64,000 nt of DNA from Pacificoceanicola onchidii (GCF_004804335.1 NZ_SRXY01000003.1:248001-312000), one strand, 5' to 3'; counted from the stretch's first letter, positions 49,462-59,404 are shown. Numbers and translations are program-made. The notes: generated from the letters alone by a model not told the origin.

Positions 49462-52400
49462 ATGAGCACACGTCTTGCCACATCCGGCCGTCTGATTGAC
49501 CGCTCCAAACAGGTCGCGTTCACCTTCAACGGCAAACGGTTCACCGGTCATGCCGGGGATACGCTGGCCTCTGCGCTTCTGGCCAATGACCAGATGCTTA
49601 TGGGCCGCAGCTTCAAATACCATCGCCCGCGCGGCGTGGTGGCTTCCGGCGCGGAAGAGCCGAACGCCCTGGTGAACCTTGGCGAAGGGGTGACGCATGA
49701 GCCGAACGCCCGCGCCACGACCACGGAATTGTTCGAAGGGCTCAAGGCCACCTCGCAGAACCACTGGCCGAGCCTTGAGTTTGACGTGGGCGCGATCAAC
49801 CAGAAGTTCGCGCGCTTCCTGCCGGCGGGCTTCTATTACAAGATGTTCATCCACCCGCGTCCCTTCTGGAAGCACATCTACGAGCCGTTTATCCGCCACT
49901 CCGCAGGCCTCGGCAAAGCGCCGGACGCGGAAACGCGCGATCCCGACACTTATGAGCATTTCTATGCCCATGTGGACGTGCTGGTGGTCGGCGGCGGTGT
50001 GGCTGGCCTGCAGGCGGCGCTGACCGCCGGGCAGAGCGGGCTGAAGGTGCTGCTGATTGAACAGACCGCTTTCTGGGGCGGACGCACGCCGGTTGATGGC
50101 GGCGAGATTGACGGTAAATCCGCCGAAGATTGGATCACTGAGGCCGTCGCCGCGCTTGAAGTGATGCCGAATGTCACCCTGCGGACCCGCTGCATGGGCT
50201 CGGGTGTTTACGATCATGGCTATGTGCTGGGCTATGAGCGGCTGACCGACCATGCGCCGGAGGCGGACGGCCCGCGTCATCGCCTCTGGCGCATTCGCAC
50301 CAAGCAGGTGGTCACGGCGACAGGCGCGATCGAACGCCCGCTGAGCTTCTCAGGCAACGACATTCCCGGCGTTATGCTGGCTTCTGCCGTGCGCGACTAC
50401 GTGGTTGATTACGGCGTCTCCATTGGAGACCGCACCGTGGTTGTGACCAACAATGACGACGCGTATCGCACCGCGCTGACGCTGAAAAAGGCCGGGCTTT
50501 CCGTGCCTGCGATCCTCGATGTGCGCGTGCATGTGCATGCGCCGCCGCTGGTGGCCGAAGCCAAGGCCGCCGGGATCCGCGTTCTGGAAGGCATGGGCAT
50601 TGCCAAGGTCGTCGGTGGCCAGCGCGTCAAAGGCGTGGCGGTGTGCAGCCAGGCCGGGGAAGGTGCAATGGTCGAGGAAATCGCCTGTGACTGCGTCGCC
50701 ATGTCCGGCGGCTGGTCTCCGGTGGTGCACCTGTGGTCGCATTGCGGTGGCAAGCTGCTCTGGGACGAAGAGCACGCCTTCTTCCGCCCCGATGCCTCCC
50801 GCGCGCCCACCGGCGCGGACGGTCTGCCGTTTGTCACGACAGCCGGGACGGCCAATGGTCATCTGCACCTGAACGATGCGCTGCAAGATGCGCATTCCGC
50901 AGGGAAAATCGCGCTTGAGCGGGCAGGTGGGAAAGCCGAGGCGGGCGCGGTTGTGCCGCAGGCGCAAGGGCCCGACGAGGCGGCGATGACGCCGGTTTGG
51001 CTGATGCCGCAGGGCGCGGGTTATGAGCTGAAGATGAAAGCCTGGCTCGACTATCAGAACGACGTGAAGGTCTCGGACGTGCAACTCGCGGCCCGCGAAG
51101 GCTACGAGAGTGTTGAACATACCAAGCGCTACACCACGCTCGGCATGGCAACCGATCAGGGTAAACTGAGCAATATCAACGGTCTCGCCACGCTTTCTAA
51201 CGCATTGGGTGAAGCTATTCCGCAGGTTGGCACCACCACCTTCCGCCCGCCCTATACCCCCATTTCCATGGGCGCGATTGCAGGTGAAGCCCGCGGCGAA
51301 ATCTTCCAGCCGATCCGCAAGACGCCGATCCATGCCTGGCATGAAAAGAACGGCGCGGCGTTCGAACCCGTGGGCCACTGGCGTCGCCCGTATTGCTTCC
51401 CCAAGGATGGCGAGAGCAAGCATGATGCGGTGATGCGCGAGGTGAAAAACACCCGCGAAAGCCTTGGTTTGCTTGACGCATCCACGCTGGGCAAGATCAT
51501 CGTCAAGGGCCCCGATGCAGGGCGTTTCCTCGACATGATGTACACCAACATGATGAGCACGCTGAAGCCCGGCAAATGCCGCTATGGCCTGATGTGTTCG
51601 GAGAACGGCTTCCTGATGGATGACGGCGTGGTGGCGCGGATCGACGAGGACACGTTCCTCTGCCACACCACCACCGGCGGCGCGGAGCATATCCACGGCC
51701 ATATGGAAGACTGGCTGCAGTGCGAGTGGTGGGACTGGAAGGTCTACACCGCCAATGTCACCGAGGAATACGCCCAGATCGCCGTGGTTGGACCCCATGC
51801 GCGGGACCTGCTTGAAGCGCTTGGCGGCATGGATGTCTCCAAGGACGCGCTGGCCTTCATGGAGTGGAAAGACGGCGAACTGGCCGGCATTCCGGCCCGC
51901 GCGTACCGCATCTCCTTCTCCGGCGAGCTGAGCTACGAGATTGCCGTGCCAGCGAGCTTTGGCCAGGCCTTCTGGGACCTGTGCATGCAGGTCGGCGCGC
52001 AGTGGAACATCACGCCTTATGGCACGGAATGTTTGCACATCATGCGGGCCGAGAAGGGCTTTATCATGATCGGCGACGAGACTGACGGGACGGTGATCCC
52101 GCAGGATCTCGGCCTGAACTGGGCGATTTCCAAGAAGAAGGAAGACTTCCTTGGAAAACGCGCGCAAGAGCGCAGCCACATGACCGATCCGACCCGCTGG
52201 AAGCTGGTGGGCCTGCTGACCGAGGACAAATCGGTGCTGCCCGACGGTGCCTATGCGATCAAGGACGGCCGCAACGCCAACAACCAGCGCAACACGCAGG
52301 GCCGCGTGACCTCGACCTATCATTCGCCGATGCTGGAGCGCGGGATTGCCATGGGGCTGGTTCTTGATGGGCCGGAGCGCATGGGGGAGATCATCCACTT

Positions 52401-52488
52401 CATGAAGGACGATGGCGAGACGCTCGTCGCGGCCAAGATTGTCAGCCCGGTTTTCTATGACCCGGAAGGGGAGAAGCAGAATGTCTGA
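49462..52488 (+). CDS. soxA: Sarcosine oxidase, alpha subunit
   Basis: A 1008-aa subunit. An N-terminal ferredoxin-like 2Fe-2S-fold domain (FTFNGKRFTGHAGDTLASAL), an NAD-binding domain (LVVGGGVAGLQAALTAG, about residue 174) and a C-terminal aminomethyltransferase (GCV_T) domain for tetrahydrofolate are visible. It is a full-length SoxA. It starts 79 bases after soxD, the spacer holding a REP-like element, and overlaps soxG by eight bases. Confidence 0.97.
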   Translation: MSTRLATSGRLIDRSKQVAFTFNGKRFTGHAGDTLASALLANDQMLMGRSFKYHRPRGVVASGAEEPNALVNLGEGVTHEPNARATTTELFEGLKATSQNHWPSLEFDVGAINQKFARFLPAGFYYKMFIHPRPFWKHIYEPFIRHSAGLGKAPDAETRDPDTYEHFYAHVDVLVVGGGVAGLQAALTAGQSGLKVLLIEQTAFWGGRTPVDGGEIDGKSAEDWITEAVAALEVMPNVTLRTRCMGSGVYDHGYVLGYERLTDHAPEADGPRHRLWRIRTKQVVTATGAIERPLSFSGNDIPGVMLASAVRDYVVDYGVSIGDRTVVVTNNDDAYRTALTLKKAGLSVPAILDVRVHVHAPPLVAEAKAAGIRVLEGMGIAKVVGGQRVKGVAVCSQAGEGAMVEEIACDCVAMSGGWSPVVHLWSHCGGKLLWDEEHAFFRPDASRAPTGADGLPFVTTAGTANGHLHLNDALQDAHSAGKIALERAGGKAEAGAVVPQAQGPDEAAMTPVWLMPQGAGYELKMKAWLDYQNDVKVSDVQLAAREGYESVEHTKRYTTLGMATDQGKLSNINGLATLSNALGEAIPQVGTTTFRPPYTPISMGAIAGEARGEIFQPIRKTPIHAWHEKNGAAFEPVGHWRRPYCFPKDGESKHDAVMREVKNTRESLGLLDASTLGKIIVKGPDAGRFLDMMYTNMMSTLKPGKCRYGLMCSENGFLMDDGVVARIDEDTFLCHTTTGGAEHIHGHMEDWLQCEWWDWKVYTANVTEEYAQIAVVGPHARDLLEALGGMDVSKDALAFMEWKDGELAGIPARAYRISFSGELSYEIAVPASFGQAFWDLCMQVGAQWNITPYGTECLHIMRAEKGFIMIGDETDGTVIPQDLGLNWAISKKKEDFLGKRAQERSHMTDPTRWKLVGLLTEDKSVLPDGAYAIKDGRNANNQRNTQGRVTSTYHSPMLERGIAMGLVLDGPERMGEIIHFMKDDGETLVAAKIVSPVFYDPEGEKQNV

Positions 52489-53047
52489 ACCTGTCAGCCC
52501 GCTGATGAACGCCCGCTATGAGGGGCTCGTGACGATCGAAGAGATCGGCCCCATGGGCATGATCACCCTGCGCGGGGATCTGGCCGCCACCGACCTGCGC
52601 CGCGCCGCAACCGCGCCGACGGGCGTGGAGATGCCGCAGATGCGCGAGGCCAGCACGGCGGACGGCAAGGGCATCCTGTGGATGTCACCCGACGAGGTGC
52701 TGGTGCTCTGCGCCTATGCGGATGTGCCCGGCACGGTGCAGTCCATGACCGACGCGCTTGTCGGGACCCACGCGCTTGTGGCCAATGTCTCGGACGCCCG
52801 CGCGGTGTTCCGCCTGACCGGGGCCAATGTGCGCGAAGTGCTGGCCAAGCTCTCGCCTGCGGATCTGTCGCCCGAGGGGCTGCCGCTTGGCGAGGTCAAG
52901 CGCACGCGCATGGCGCAGGTCCCGGCGGCGTTCTGGCTGGAGAGCGAAGAAGAGGCGACGGTGATCTGCTTCCGTTCGGTGGCCGATTACGTGATGGGGC
53001 TGCTGAAAACCGCCGCCCATCCGGCCAGCGCGGTGGGTTTTTTCTAA
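52481..53047 (+). CDS. soxG: Sarcosine oxidase, gamma subunit
   Basis: A 188-aa SoxG. ISLRGDLA-like start (MITLRGDLAATDLRRA), WMSPDEVLVLC, VSDARAVFRLTGANVREVLAKLSPADLSP and FRSVADYVMGLL are the family blocks. Start at the ATG after GGGGAGAAG, overlapping the soxA end. It completes the B-D-A-G set. No folate-metabolism genes follow here. Confidence 0.94.
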   Translation: MSEPVSPLMNARYEGLVTIEEIGPMGMITLRGDLAATDLRRAATAPTGVEMPQMREASTADGKGILWMSPDEVLVLCAYADVPGTVQSMTDALVGTHALVANVSDARAVFRLTGANVREVLAKLSPADLSPEGLPLGEVKRTRMAQVPAAFWLESEEEATVICFRSVADYVMGLLKTAAHPASAVGFF

Positions 53048-53178
53048 GCAACACAAGAGGCCGGGGCGAGAAACGCGCCCCGGCGCTCAGATACTGACGC
53101 GCATGCGCGACAATGCGCTTGCGCCCTCTTGTGCAAAGCGTAGTGTTGTGCGGCAATATCCGTACCAGTGAGGCAAAA

Positions 53179-53601
53179 ATGCGCTTTCTTTTCAACCTTT
53201 TCACATCTGCAGCTTTGAGCATCGGCACGGCGAGTGCCGCCCTGGCGGGACAGTTCGCCTATGAATGCGAGATCCGCGAAGCCGGGTCCTCGGGCTATAT
53301 TCCGGAGGTTCTGTTTGTCGGGGTGGACGAGGCGAGCAAGACCGTTGTCGTCTCTGATCCGGTCATTCTCTATTTCAACAATCGCCAGCCTCTGGAAGGG
53401 CGGATCAAGACCGACAATGCCAAGCGCACGACCTTTGCGTGGGAGCTGGATTTCAAGAACCGCATGAACCAGACCGGCACGATCCAGTACCGCGCCACCT
53501 ATCTCAAGAAGTCTGCGCAAATGACCCTGTCTGCGCTGCCGCTGGGCTATGCGGACACGTTTCGGGGCAAAGGCAAGTGCGAGAAAAAGCCTCTCAAGTG
53601 A
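53179..53601 (+). CDS. Secreted protein, unknown function
   Basis: A 140-aa protein with a signal peptide (FLFNLFTSAALSIGTASAALA) and a mature part rich in beta strands, ending in lysines. Two Cys (YECEIRE and KGKCEKK) may pair. I do not recognise the family. It sits 131 bp after soxG and 119 bp before sodB, so it may be transcribed alone. Confidence 0.75.
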   Translation: MRFLFNLFTSAALSIGTASAALAGQFAYECEIREAGSSGYIPEVLFVGVDEASKTVVVSDPVILYFNNRQPLEGRIKTDNAKRTTFAWELDFKNRMNQTGTIQYRATYLKKSAQMTLSALPLGYADTFRGKGKCEKKPLK

Positions 53602-53720
53602 TCGCGGGGGCGGGCACCGTGCGATTTTGCAGGGTGTTCCGCGCCTCATAGGCCTTGACCTCTCCCGCGTCGCGCGACAGGTATATCCCAAACACAACGC
53701 AGCAACAGGAGCAATGTCCC

Positions 53721-54320
53721 ATGGCATTCGAACTTCCCGACCTTCCCTACGCTCACGATGCGCTCGCCTCCAAAGGCATGAGCCAGGAGACGATGGAATA
53801 TCACCACGACATCCACCACAACGCCTATGTTGTGAACGGCAACAAGCTGATCGAAGGCACCGAGTGGGCGGGCAAGTCGCTCGAAGACATCATCACCGGC
53901 ACCTATGATGCGTCGGCTGTTGCGCAGAACGGCATCTTCAACAACGCCTCGCAGCACTGGAACCATATGCAGTTCTGGGAAATGATGAGCCCGGGCGGCG
54001 CGGCCATGCCGGGCGAGCTGGAAGCGGCCATCAAGGAGAGCTTTGGCTCCGTTGAGAAGTTCAAGGATGATTTCGCCGCTGCGGGCGCGGGTCAGTTCGG
54101 CTCCGGCTGGTGCTGGCTGGTCAAGGACACCGACGGTGGCCTGAAAGTGACCAAGACCGAAAATGGCGTGAACCCGCTGTGCTTCGGCCAGACCGCTCTG
54201 CTCGGCTGTGACGTGTGGGAACACTCCTACTACATCGACTTCCGCAACAAGCGTCCGGCCTACCTGTCGAACTTCCTCGACAACCTGGTGAACTGGGAAA
54301 ACGTCGCCTCGCGCCTCTGA
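53721..54320 (+). CDS. sodB: Iron/manganese superoxide dismutase
   Basis: A 199-aa cytosolic enzyme that dismutates superoxide. Metal ligands: His in MEYHHDIHHNAYV (about 28), His in NASQHWNHMQFWEMM (about 79), and Asp and His in GCDVWEHSYYIDFRN (about 160/164). The N-terminal ELPDLPYAHDAL is typical of the Fe-type group. A strong terminator follows. The start after ACAGGAGC fits the family length. Confidence 0.96.
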   Translation: MAFELPDLPYAHDALASKGMSQETMEYHHDIHHNAYVVNGNKLIEGTEWAGKSLEDIITGTYDASAVAQNGIFNNASQHWNHMQFWEMMSPGGAAMPGELEAAIKESFGSVEKFKDDFAAAGAGQFGSGWCWLVKDTDGGLKVTKTENGVNPLCFGQTALLGCDVWEHSYYIDFRNKRPAYLSNFLDNLVNWENVASRL

Positions 54321-54345
54321 TCGCACGGCTTCGGAAACAGCATTG

Positions 54346-54374
54346 AAAGGCTCGCCCTCTGGCGGGCCTTTTTC
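54346..54374 (+). terminator. Rho-independent terminator after sodB
   Basis: AAAGGC-TCGCC and GGCGG-GCCTTT arms with a short CTCT loop are followed by TTTTTCG, 25 bases after the sodB stop. Confidence 0.85.
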
Positions 54375-54445
54375 GTTTGTGCATGGGCGCTTGCCCAATG
54401 CGTGCGGGAGGCGTAAGGCGGTTGGGTATCCGCCGGAGCCTTGCC

Positions 54446-55360
54446 ATGACCCACAGCAAAAGCGGCCTTCTTGCCATGATCGCGGCCTGCACTGTCTGGG
54501 GGCTGTCGCCGATCTATTACAAGCTTCTGGCCCACGTGCCGCCGCTGGAGCTGCTGGCGCATCGCACGCTGTGGTCGCTGGTGGTGTTTGCCGGGTTGCT
54601 CATGGTGCAGGGGCGGATTTCGGCATTGGGGCAGGCGTTAAAGGACAAGCGCGCCTTGCCGGTTCTGGCCTTTTCCGCGCTGATGATCACCGCCAACTGG
54701 TTTCTGTTCATCTTCTCGATCCAGGCGGGGCAGGTGACGCAGACCTCGCTGGGATACTACATGTTCCCGCTGGTGTCCGTGCTGCTGGGTGTCATCGTCA
54801 TGAAAGAGCGGCTGGCCGCGTTGCAATGGATCGCCGTAGCGCTGGCGACGCTGGGAGTGGTGCAACTGACATGGGGGCTGGGGGCCGCGCCGTGGATCTC
54901 ACTGATCCTCGCGGGCACGTTCGGCCTCTATGGTCTGGTGAAACGCAATCTCAAGATCGGGCCGGTGGTTTCCGTCACCGGGGAGGTCGCGCTTTTGGCT
55001 TTGCCCGCCGCGGGTTACCTGCTGTGGGTGCATGGCAATGGGGCAGGGCATTTCGGCACCGATGCGCTGACGGCGGGTATGCTGATCTTTTCGGGCGTGT
55101 TGACGGCCCTACCACTCGTGCTCTTTTCCTCGGCGGCACAAAAGCTCAGCATGTCCACCGTGGGATTGCTTCAATACGTCAACCCGACGCTGCAGTTCTT
55201 CTGCGCGGTGGTGCTGTTTGGCGAGGCGTTGACGATTTGGCACACAATTGCCTTTGCCCTGATCTGGACGGCGCTGGCGCTGTATTCGGGATCGGGTTTC
55301 GCTCAGGAGAGGGCCCGCCGCAAAAGCGCCATGACCTCCGCTGCCGACTCGCCGCTTTGA
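54446..55360 (+). CDS. rarD: EamA-family transporter RarD
   Basis: A 304-aa protein with about ten transmembrane segments. GLLAMIAACTVWGLSPIYYKLL and ELLAHRTLWSLVVF are the RarD-type EamA signature, and LGYYMFPLVSVLLGVIVMKERL opens the second domain. The transported metabolite is unknown. The internal ATG at 54446 gives the family start. Its last 58 bases overlap the convergent LOG gene. Confidence 0.88.
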   Translation: MTHSKSGLLAMIAACTVWGLSPIYYKLLAHVPPLELLAHRTLWSLVVFAGLLMVQGRISALGQALKDKRALPVLAFSALMITANWFLFIFSIQAGQVTQTSLGYYMFPLVSVLLGVIVMKERLAALQWIAVALATLGVVQLTWGLGAAPWISLILAGTFGLYGLVKRNLKIGPVVSVTGEVALLALPAAGYLLWVHGNGAGHFGTDALTAGMLIFSGVLTALPLVLFSSAAQKLSMSTVGLLQYVNPTLQFFCAVVLFGEALTIWHTIAFALIWTALALYSGSGFAQERARRKSAMTSAADSPL

Positions 55361-55854
55361 ACGAAATCGAGTAAGCTCTCCTCGGCAAAGCCCTGATCGA
55401 CCGTGTGCCGCAGCAGCGCTTTGAGCGGTGCCCAGAACCCGCCCGCGTCCAAAAGGATGATCGGTTTGTTGTGCAGGCCGAGCTGGCGCCATGTCAGCAC
55501 CTCAAAGAACTCGTCCAAAGATCCCGCGCCGCCGGGCATCACCACCACCGCGTCGGCGTTCATCAGCATGACTTTCTTGCGCTCATGCATCGTCTCGGTG
55601 ATCACGAAGGTGGTCAGATCGCGCTTGCCCACCTCCCATTCCAGCAGGTGCGTCGGGATCACGCCGAAGGTCTCGCCGCCCGCGTCCTGCGTGGCCCGCG
55701 CCACGGCCCCCATCAGCCCGACATCCCCCGCGCCATAGACCAGCCGCCAGCCTTCGGCGGCGATGGCTTGCCCCATGGCCTCGGCCTGCGCCGTGTACCC
55801 CGGCTCCTTGCCAAAGCGCGAGCCGCAGTAGACGCAGATGGATTTCTTGGACAT
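55303..55854 (-). CDS. LOG-family protein (TIGR00730)
   Basis: A 183-aa Rossmann-fold protein with CVYCGSRFGKEPGY, VYGAGDVGLMGAVA and the catalytic motif MPGGAGSLDEFFEVLTWRQLG (PGGxGTxxE type). LOG proteins act as nucleoside 5'-monophosphate phosphoribohydrolases; cytokinin activation is one known role. It is convergent with rarD, with a 58-bp tail-to-tail overlap of coding sequence. Confidence 0.92.
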   Translation of the reverse strand: MSKKSICVYCGSRFGKEPGYTAQAEAMGQAIAAEGWRLVYGAGDVGLMGAVARATQDAGGETFGVIPTHLLEWEVGKRDLTTFVITETMHERKKVMLMNADAVVVMPGGAGSLDEFFEVLTWRQLGLHNKPIILLDAGGFWAPLKALLRHTVDQGFAEESLLDFVQSGESAAEVMALLRRALS

Positions 55855-56002
55855 GGGAGGCCTCCGGGCTCATGTGTACAATGGGTTACAGCCCGCAGGA
55901 GGCCACAAAACCCCTTTTGACGCTGTGTTGAGCCGTTGATATACACGCTCAGCCGTGCCTGCCAGCGCGGCGTTGGGGATGTCGACGGAATTTGGACAGA
56001 TC

Positions 56003-57415
56003 ATGAGCAAATTGGCGCTAGGATCCGCCTTGGGCGGCACGGGTGTTGCAGCGGTGACGGCGGTGGCCGTGGCCACGGGCGCGCTCGATCTGGATCGCCT
56101 GTTTGGTCGTGATGTGCCGCCTGCGGATGTCACGCAAAACGCTCCCGAAGCGCAGGCCAAGGCTCCGCAGGTGGGCTTTACCCTTGGTGATCAGCCCGCC
56201 GCGCCCGCCGAGCCGGGTGTGGACCTTGCCGCCCTGCCGCAAAGCGACGGTGCGCCGCGCCAGACTGTCCCGGAGGCGCTGACGATTGACGGAAGTGATG
56301 CGCAAGCGGCTGACATTGCAACGCAATCCGCGCCGGAGCCGGATGTTGAAACCGATCTGCCGGGCGCTCCGAGCTTTGATCTGGTGCGCGCCGATCCCGG
56401 CGGCAGCACGCTGGTGGCAGGTATGGGCGCACCGGGGGCGACCGTTTCGGTTCTGGTCAATGGCGCGCGTTTGGCGGATACGAAAATCGGCGCGGACGGC
56501 CGTTTTGTCATTTTCCTCGATATCGACGCCAGCGAGCGGGCACAGGTTCTGAGCCTGTTGCAGCAGCAGCCGGACGGCGAGGAAATGGCTTCGAACGAAG
56601 AGGTTATCCTGGCCCCGACTCCTGCGCCCGCGCCGGAGCCACAGCCGGAGCCCGAGCAGACCGCCGATGCGGAAGCCTCTGACGAGGGGACAACGGAGAC
56701 CGTGGAGGTGGCTGCCGCGCCGGAGACCGCGCCTGCGCCTGAAACAGAACAGACGGCGGAAGCGAAGACCGGTGCTGAGGCTGAACAGCCAGCCGAGCCT
56801 TTGCAGACCGCTGAAGCTGAACAGGAATCCGCGCCGGAGCCCGAAGAGCCGGTTGAGACCGCGAAGGCTCCGGAGACCACGCCGGAGCCGCAGGCCCCGG
56901 CTGTGCTGATCTCCGGCCCGTCCGGCATCGAGGTCATGCAAAGCGCACCGCTTGCGCCCGGTGACGTGGCCTTGGACGCCATCAGCTATGACACTGCGGG
57001 CGAGGTGCTGGTGTCCGGGCGCGGCGAGCTGGACAGTTTTATCCGTATCTATCTGGACAACGCACCGCTCACCACCTCGCGCATCGAAGAGGACGGGCGC
57101 TGGCGCGTGACCTTGCCGGAAGTCGACACCGGCACATACACGCTGCGCGTCGATCAGATCGACGAGGCAGGTGATGTGACCGCGCGGGTCGAAAGCCCTT
57201 TCCTGCGTGAGAGCGCCGAGACGCTGGCGGCGGCGGCGGAATCGGGGCCGATCACGGCCATCACCGTGCAGCCGGGCCACACGCTCTGGGCCATCGCGCG
57301 GGATCGCTACGGCGAGGGGCTGGATTACGTGAAGGTTTACAAGGCCAACGCTGACCGCATCCGCAATCCGGACCTGATCTATCCGGGCCAGATCTTCGAT
57401 TTGCCGCAGGAGTAG
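56003..57415 (+). CDS. LysM-domain protein with Pro/Glu-rich linker
   Basis: A 470-aa envelope protein. A hydrophobic N-terminal anchor (ALGGTGVAAVTAVAVATGAL) precedes a periplasmic part with beta-sandwich-like repeats (TLVAGMGAPGATVSVLVNG and LVSGRGELDSFIRIYLDN), a low-complexity Ala/Glu/Pro segment (about 200-310), and a C-terminal LysM domain (ITVQPGHTLWAIARDRYGEG, ending GQIFDLPQE) that binds peptidoglycan. The start is uncertain: an ATG at 55979 and a GTG at 55955 are in frame upstream. Confidence 0.83.
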   Translation: MSKLALGSALGGTGVAAVTAVAVATGALDLDRLFGRDVPPADVTQNAPEAQAKAPQVGFTLGDQPAAPAEPGVDLAALPQSDGAPRQTVPEALTIDGSDAQAADIATQSAPEPDVETDLPGAPSFDLVRADPGGSTLVAGMGAPGATVSVLVNGARLADTKIGADGRFVIFLDIDASERAQVLSLLQQQPDGEEMASNEEVILAPTPAPAPEPQPEPEQTADAEASDEGTTETVEVAAAPETAPAPETEQTAEAKTGAEAEQPAEPLQTAEAEQESAPEPEEPVETAKAPETTPEPQAPAVLISGPSGIEVMQSAPLAPGDVALDAISYDTAGEVLVSGRGELDSFIRIYLDNAPLTTSRIEEDGRWRVTLPEVDTGTYTLRVDQIDEAGDVTARVESPFLRESAETLAAAAESGPITAITVQPGHTLWAIARDRYGEGLDYVKVYKANADRIRNPDLIYPGQIFDLPQE

Positions 57416-57474
57416 GGGCTGGTTTTTTCCGGTTTGGCGACCTAAGTCAGAAAGCCTGACGCAAAGGACGCCCC

Positions 57475-59295
57475 ATGCCCCCTGATACCGACAGATCAGA
57501 CGCCGAGATTGCCGCCGCCGAACGCCGTTCCGGCTGGCGCACCATCCGCAAGGTCATTCCCTATCTCTGGCCGGAGGACAAGACTTGGGTCAAACGGCGT
57601 GTGGTCATTGCGCTGTCTTTCCTTGTTCTGGCCAAGCTGATCTCCGTTGGCACGCCGATCCTCTACAAGACGGCTGTTGATACGCTTTCGGGCGAGGTGT
57701 CCGAGCTGATGCTTGGCGCGGTGGGGCTGACGGTGGCCTACGGCATGGCGCGACTGATGACCGTGGGGTTTCAGCAGTTGCGCGATGCGGTCTTTGCCAA
57801 GGTCGGACAGCGGGCGCTGCGGCAGCTTGCGCTGGAGACCTTCACCCACATTCACCGCCTCTCCCTGCGCTATCACATCACCCGCAAAACCGGCGGCCTG
57901 TCGCGGATTATCGAGCGCGGGGTGAAAGGCGTGGAGTTCCTGTTGCGCTTCATGCTGTTCAGCGTGGGGCCGCTGGTTCTGGAACTGCTGCTCGTCGCGG
58001 GCGTTTTGTTTTTCCTCTTTGATGTCTGGTACTTGGCCGTCGTTGTTCTGGTCATTGCGCTCTATGTCTGGTTCACCTTCAAGGTCACGGAATGGCGCGT
58101 GAAACTGCGCCGCAAGATGAACGAGCAGGACACGGAGGCGAACCAGAAGGCCATCGACAGCCTGCTGAATTTCGAGACGGTCAAATACTTCGGCGCCGAG
58201 GCGCGCGAGGCGGCGCGCTATGATCAGGCCATGAAAGGTTATGAGTCGGCGGCGATCCGGACCGCGACGTCGCTGGCATTCCTCAACTTTGGGCAGAGCT
58301 TCCTGATCACCTCGGGCCTCGTTGCCGTTATGGTCATGGCCGCACTTGGGGTGCAGGCGGGGGATCTGACCGTGGGTGATTTCGTCATGGTCAACGCCTA
58401 CATGATCCAGATCACCATGCCGCTGAACTTCCTTGGCACGGTTTATCGCGAGATCCGGCAAAGCCTTGTGGATATGGGGGAAATGTTCGGTCTTCTGGAA
58501 CAGCCGCAGGAGGTGCAGGACAAGCCGGGTGCGCCGGATCTGGCGGTTTCGGGCGGGGTTGTGAGTTTTGACGATGTGCAGTTCGGCTACGATCCAGAGC
58601 GGCCGATCCTCAAGGGCGTGTCGCTGAGCGTGGGCGCGGGACAGACCGTGGCGCTGGTTGGCCCATCCGGGTCCGGCAAGTCCACCATCGGGCGGCTGTT
58701 GTTCCGGTTTTATGATGTCGGCGGCGGGGCGATCCGGATCGACGGGCAGGATCTGCGCGATGTCACGCAGGTGAGCCTGCATTCGGCCATCGGCGTGGTG
58801 CCGCAGGACACGGTGCTGTTCAACGATACCATTCGCTACAACATCGCCTATGGGCGGGACGGCGCAAGCGAGGAAGAGATCATCGAGGCGGCGAAGGCCG
58901 CGCAGATCCACGACTTCATCGCGTCTTTGCCCGAGGGGTATGACACGGCCGTTGGCGAGCGGGGCCTTAAGCTCTCGGGGGGCGAGAAACAGCGGGTGGG
59001 CATTGCGCGCACGCTGCTCAAGAACCCGCCGCTGCTTTTGCTCGACGAGGCGACCTCGGCTTTGGACACGGAAACAGAGGCGTCGATCCAGGAGGCGCTG
59101 CGCCGCGCCGGGGAAGGGCGCACGGTGATCACCATCGCGCACCGCCTGTCGACGATTGCCGATGCGGACCGGATCGTGGTTTTGCAGGACGGCGCGGTGA
59201 TCGAAGAGGGCGATCACGAGACACTTCTGGCACGGCAAGGCCGCTATGCCGCGCTCTGGGCACGGCAGCGGGCGGAAGATGAAGAGGCGGCGTAA
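57475..59295 (+). CDS. ABC exporter, Atm1/ABCB7-like
   Basis: A 606-aa half-transporter fusing six transmembrane helices (about residues 45-330) to an ATPase. KRRVVIALSFLVLAKLISVGTPILYK opens the membrane domain; Walker A is GPSGSGKST, the signature LSGGEKQRVGIAR, Walker B LLLLDEATSALD, and the switch His is in TIAHRLSTIADAD. The family (Atm1, HMT1) exports glutathione-bound sulfur or metal conjugates, linking it to Fe-S metabolism. It is preceded by a 59-bp gap after the LysM gene. Confidence 0.9.
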   Translation: MPPDTDRSDAEIAAAERRSGWRTIRKVIPYLWPEDKTWVKRRVVIALSFLVLAKLISVGTPILYKTAVDTLSGEVSELMLGAVGLTVAYGMARLMTVGFQQLRDAVFAKVGQRALRQLALETFTHIHRLSLRYHITRKTGGLSRIIERGVKGVEFLLRFMLFSVGPLVLELLLVAGVLFFLFDVWYLAVVVLVIALYVWFTFKVTEWRVKLRRKMNEQDTEANQKAIDSLLNFETVKYFGAEAREAARYDQAMKGYESAAIRTATSLAFLNFGQSFLITSGLVAVMVMAALGVQAGDLTVGDFVMVNAYMIQITMPLNFLGTVYREIRQSLVDMGEMFGLLEQPQEVQDKPGAPDLAVSGGVVSFDDVQFGYDPERPILKGVSLSVGAGQTVALVGPSGSGKSTIGRLLFRFYDVGGGAIRIDGQDLRDVTQVSLHSAIGVVPQDTVLFNDTIRYNIAYGRDGASEEEIIEAAKAAQIHDFIASLPEGYDTAVGERGLKLSGGEKQRVGIARTLLKNPPLLLLDEATSALDTETEASIQEALRRAGEGRTVITIAHRLSTIADADRIVVLQDGAVIEEGDHETLLARQGRYAALWARQRAEDEEAA

Positions 59296-59344
59296 CAGGC
59301 GCGTGGCTGGATTGATGGGTTTAAGCGGGCATTGAGCAAAGCGC

Positions 59345-59365
59345 GTCCCGGACTTGCTCCGGGAC
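59345..59365. repeat. REP-like palindrome (best copy)
   Basis: Perfect 8-bp arms GTCCCGGA and TCCGGGAC flank CTTGC, between the convergent ABC exporter and DUF1638 genes. Confidence 0.7.
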
Positions 59366-59404
59366 GGGTTCCGCGATGTAGGTTGCAGCCCCCGGGGCCA
59401 GCCG

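Noticed and set aside
53655-53687. Promoter TTGACC...TATATC before sodB
   Set aside because: The spacer is 21 bases, too long for a normal sigma-70 promoter, so it was not listed.
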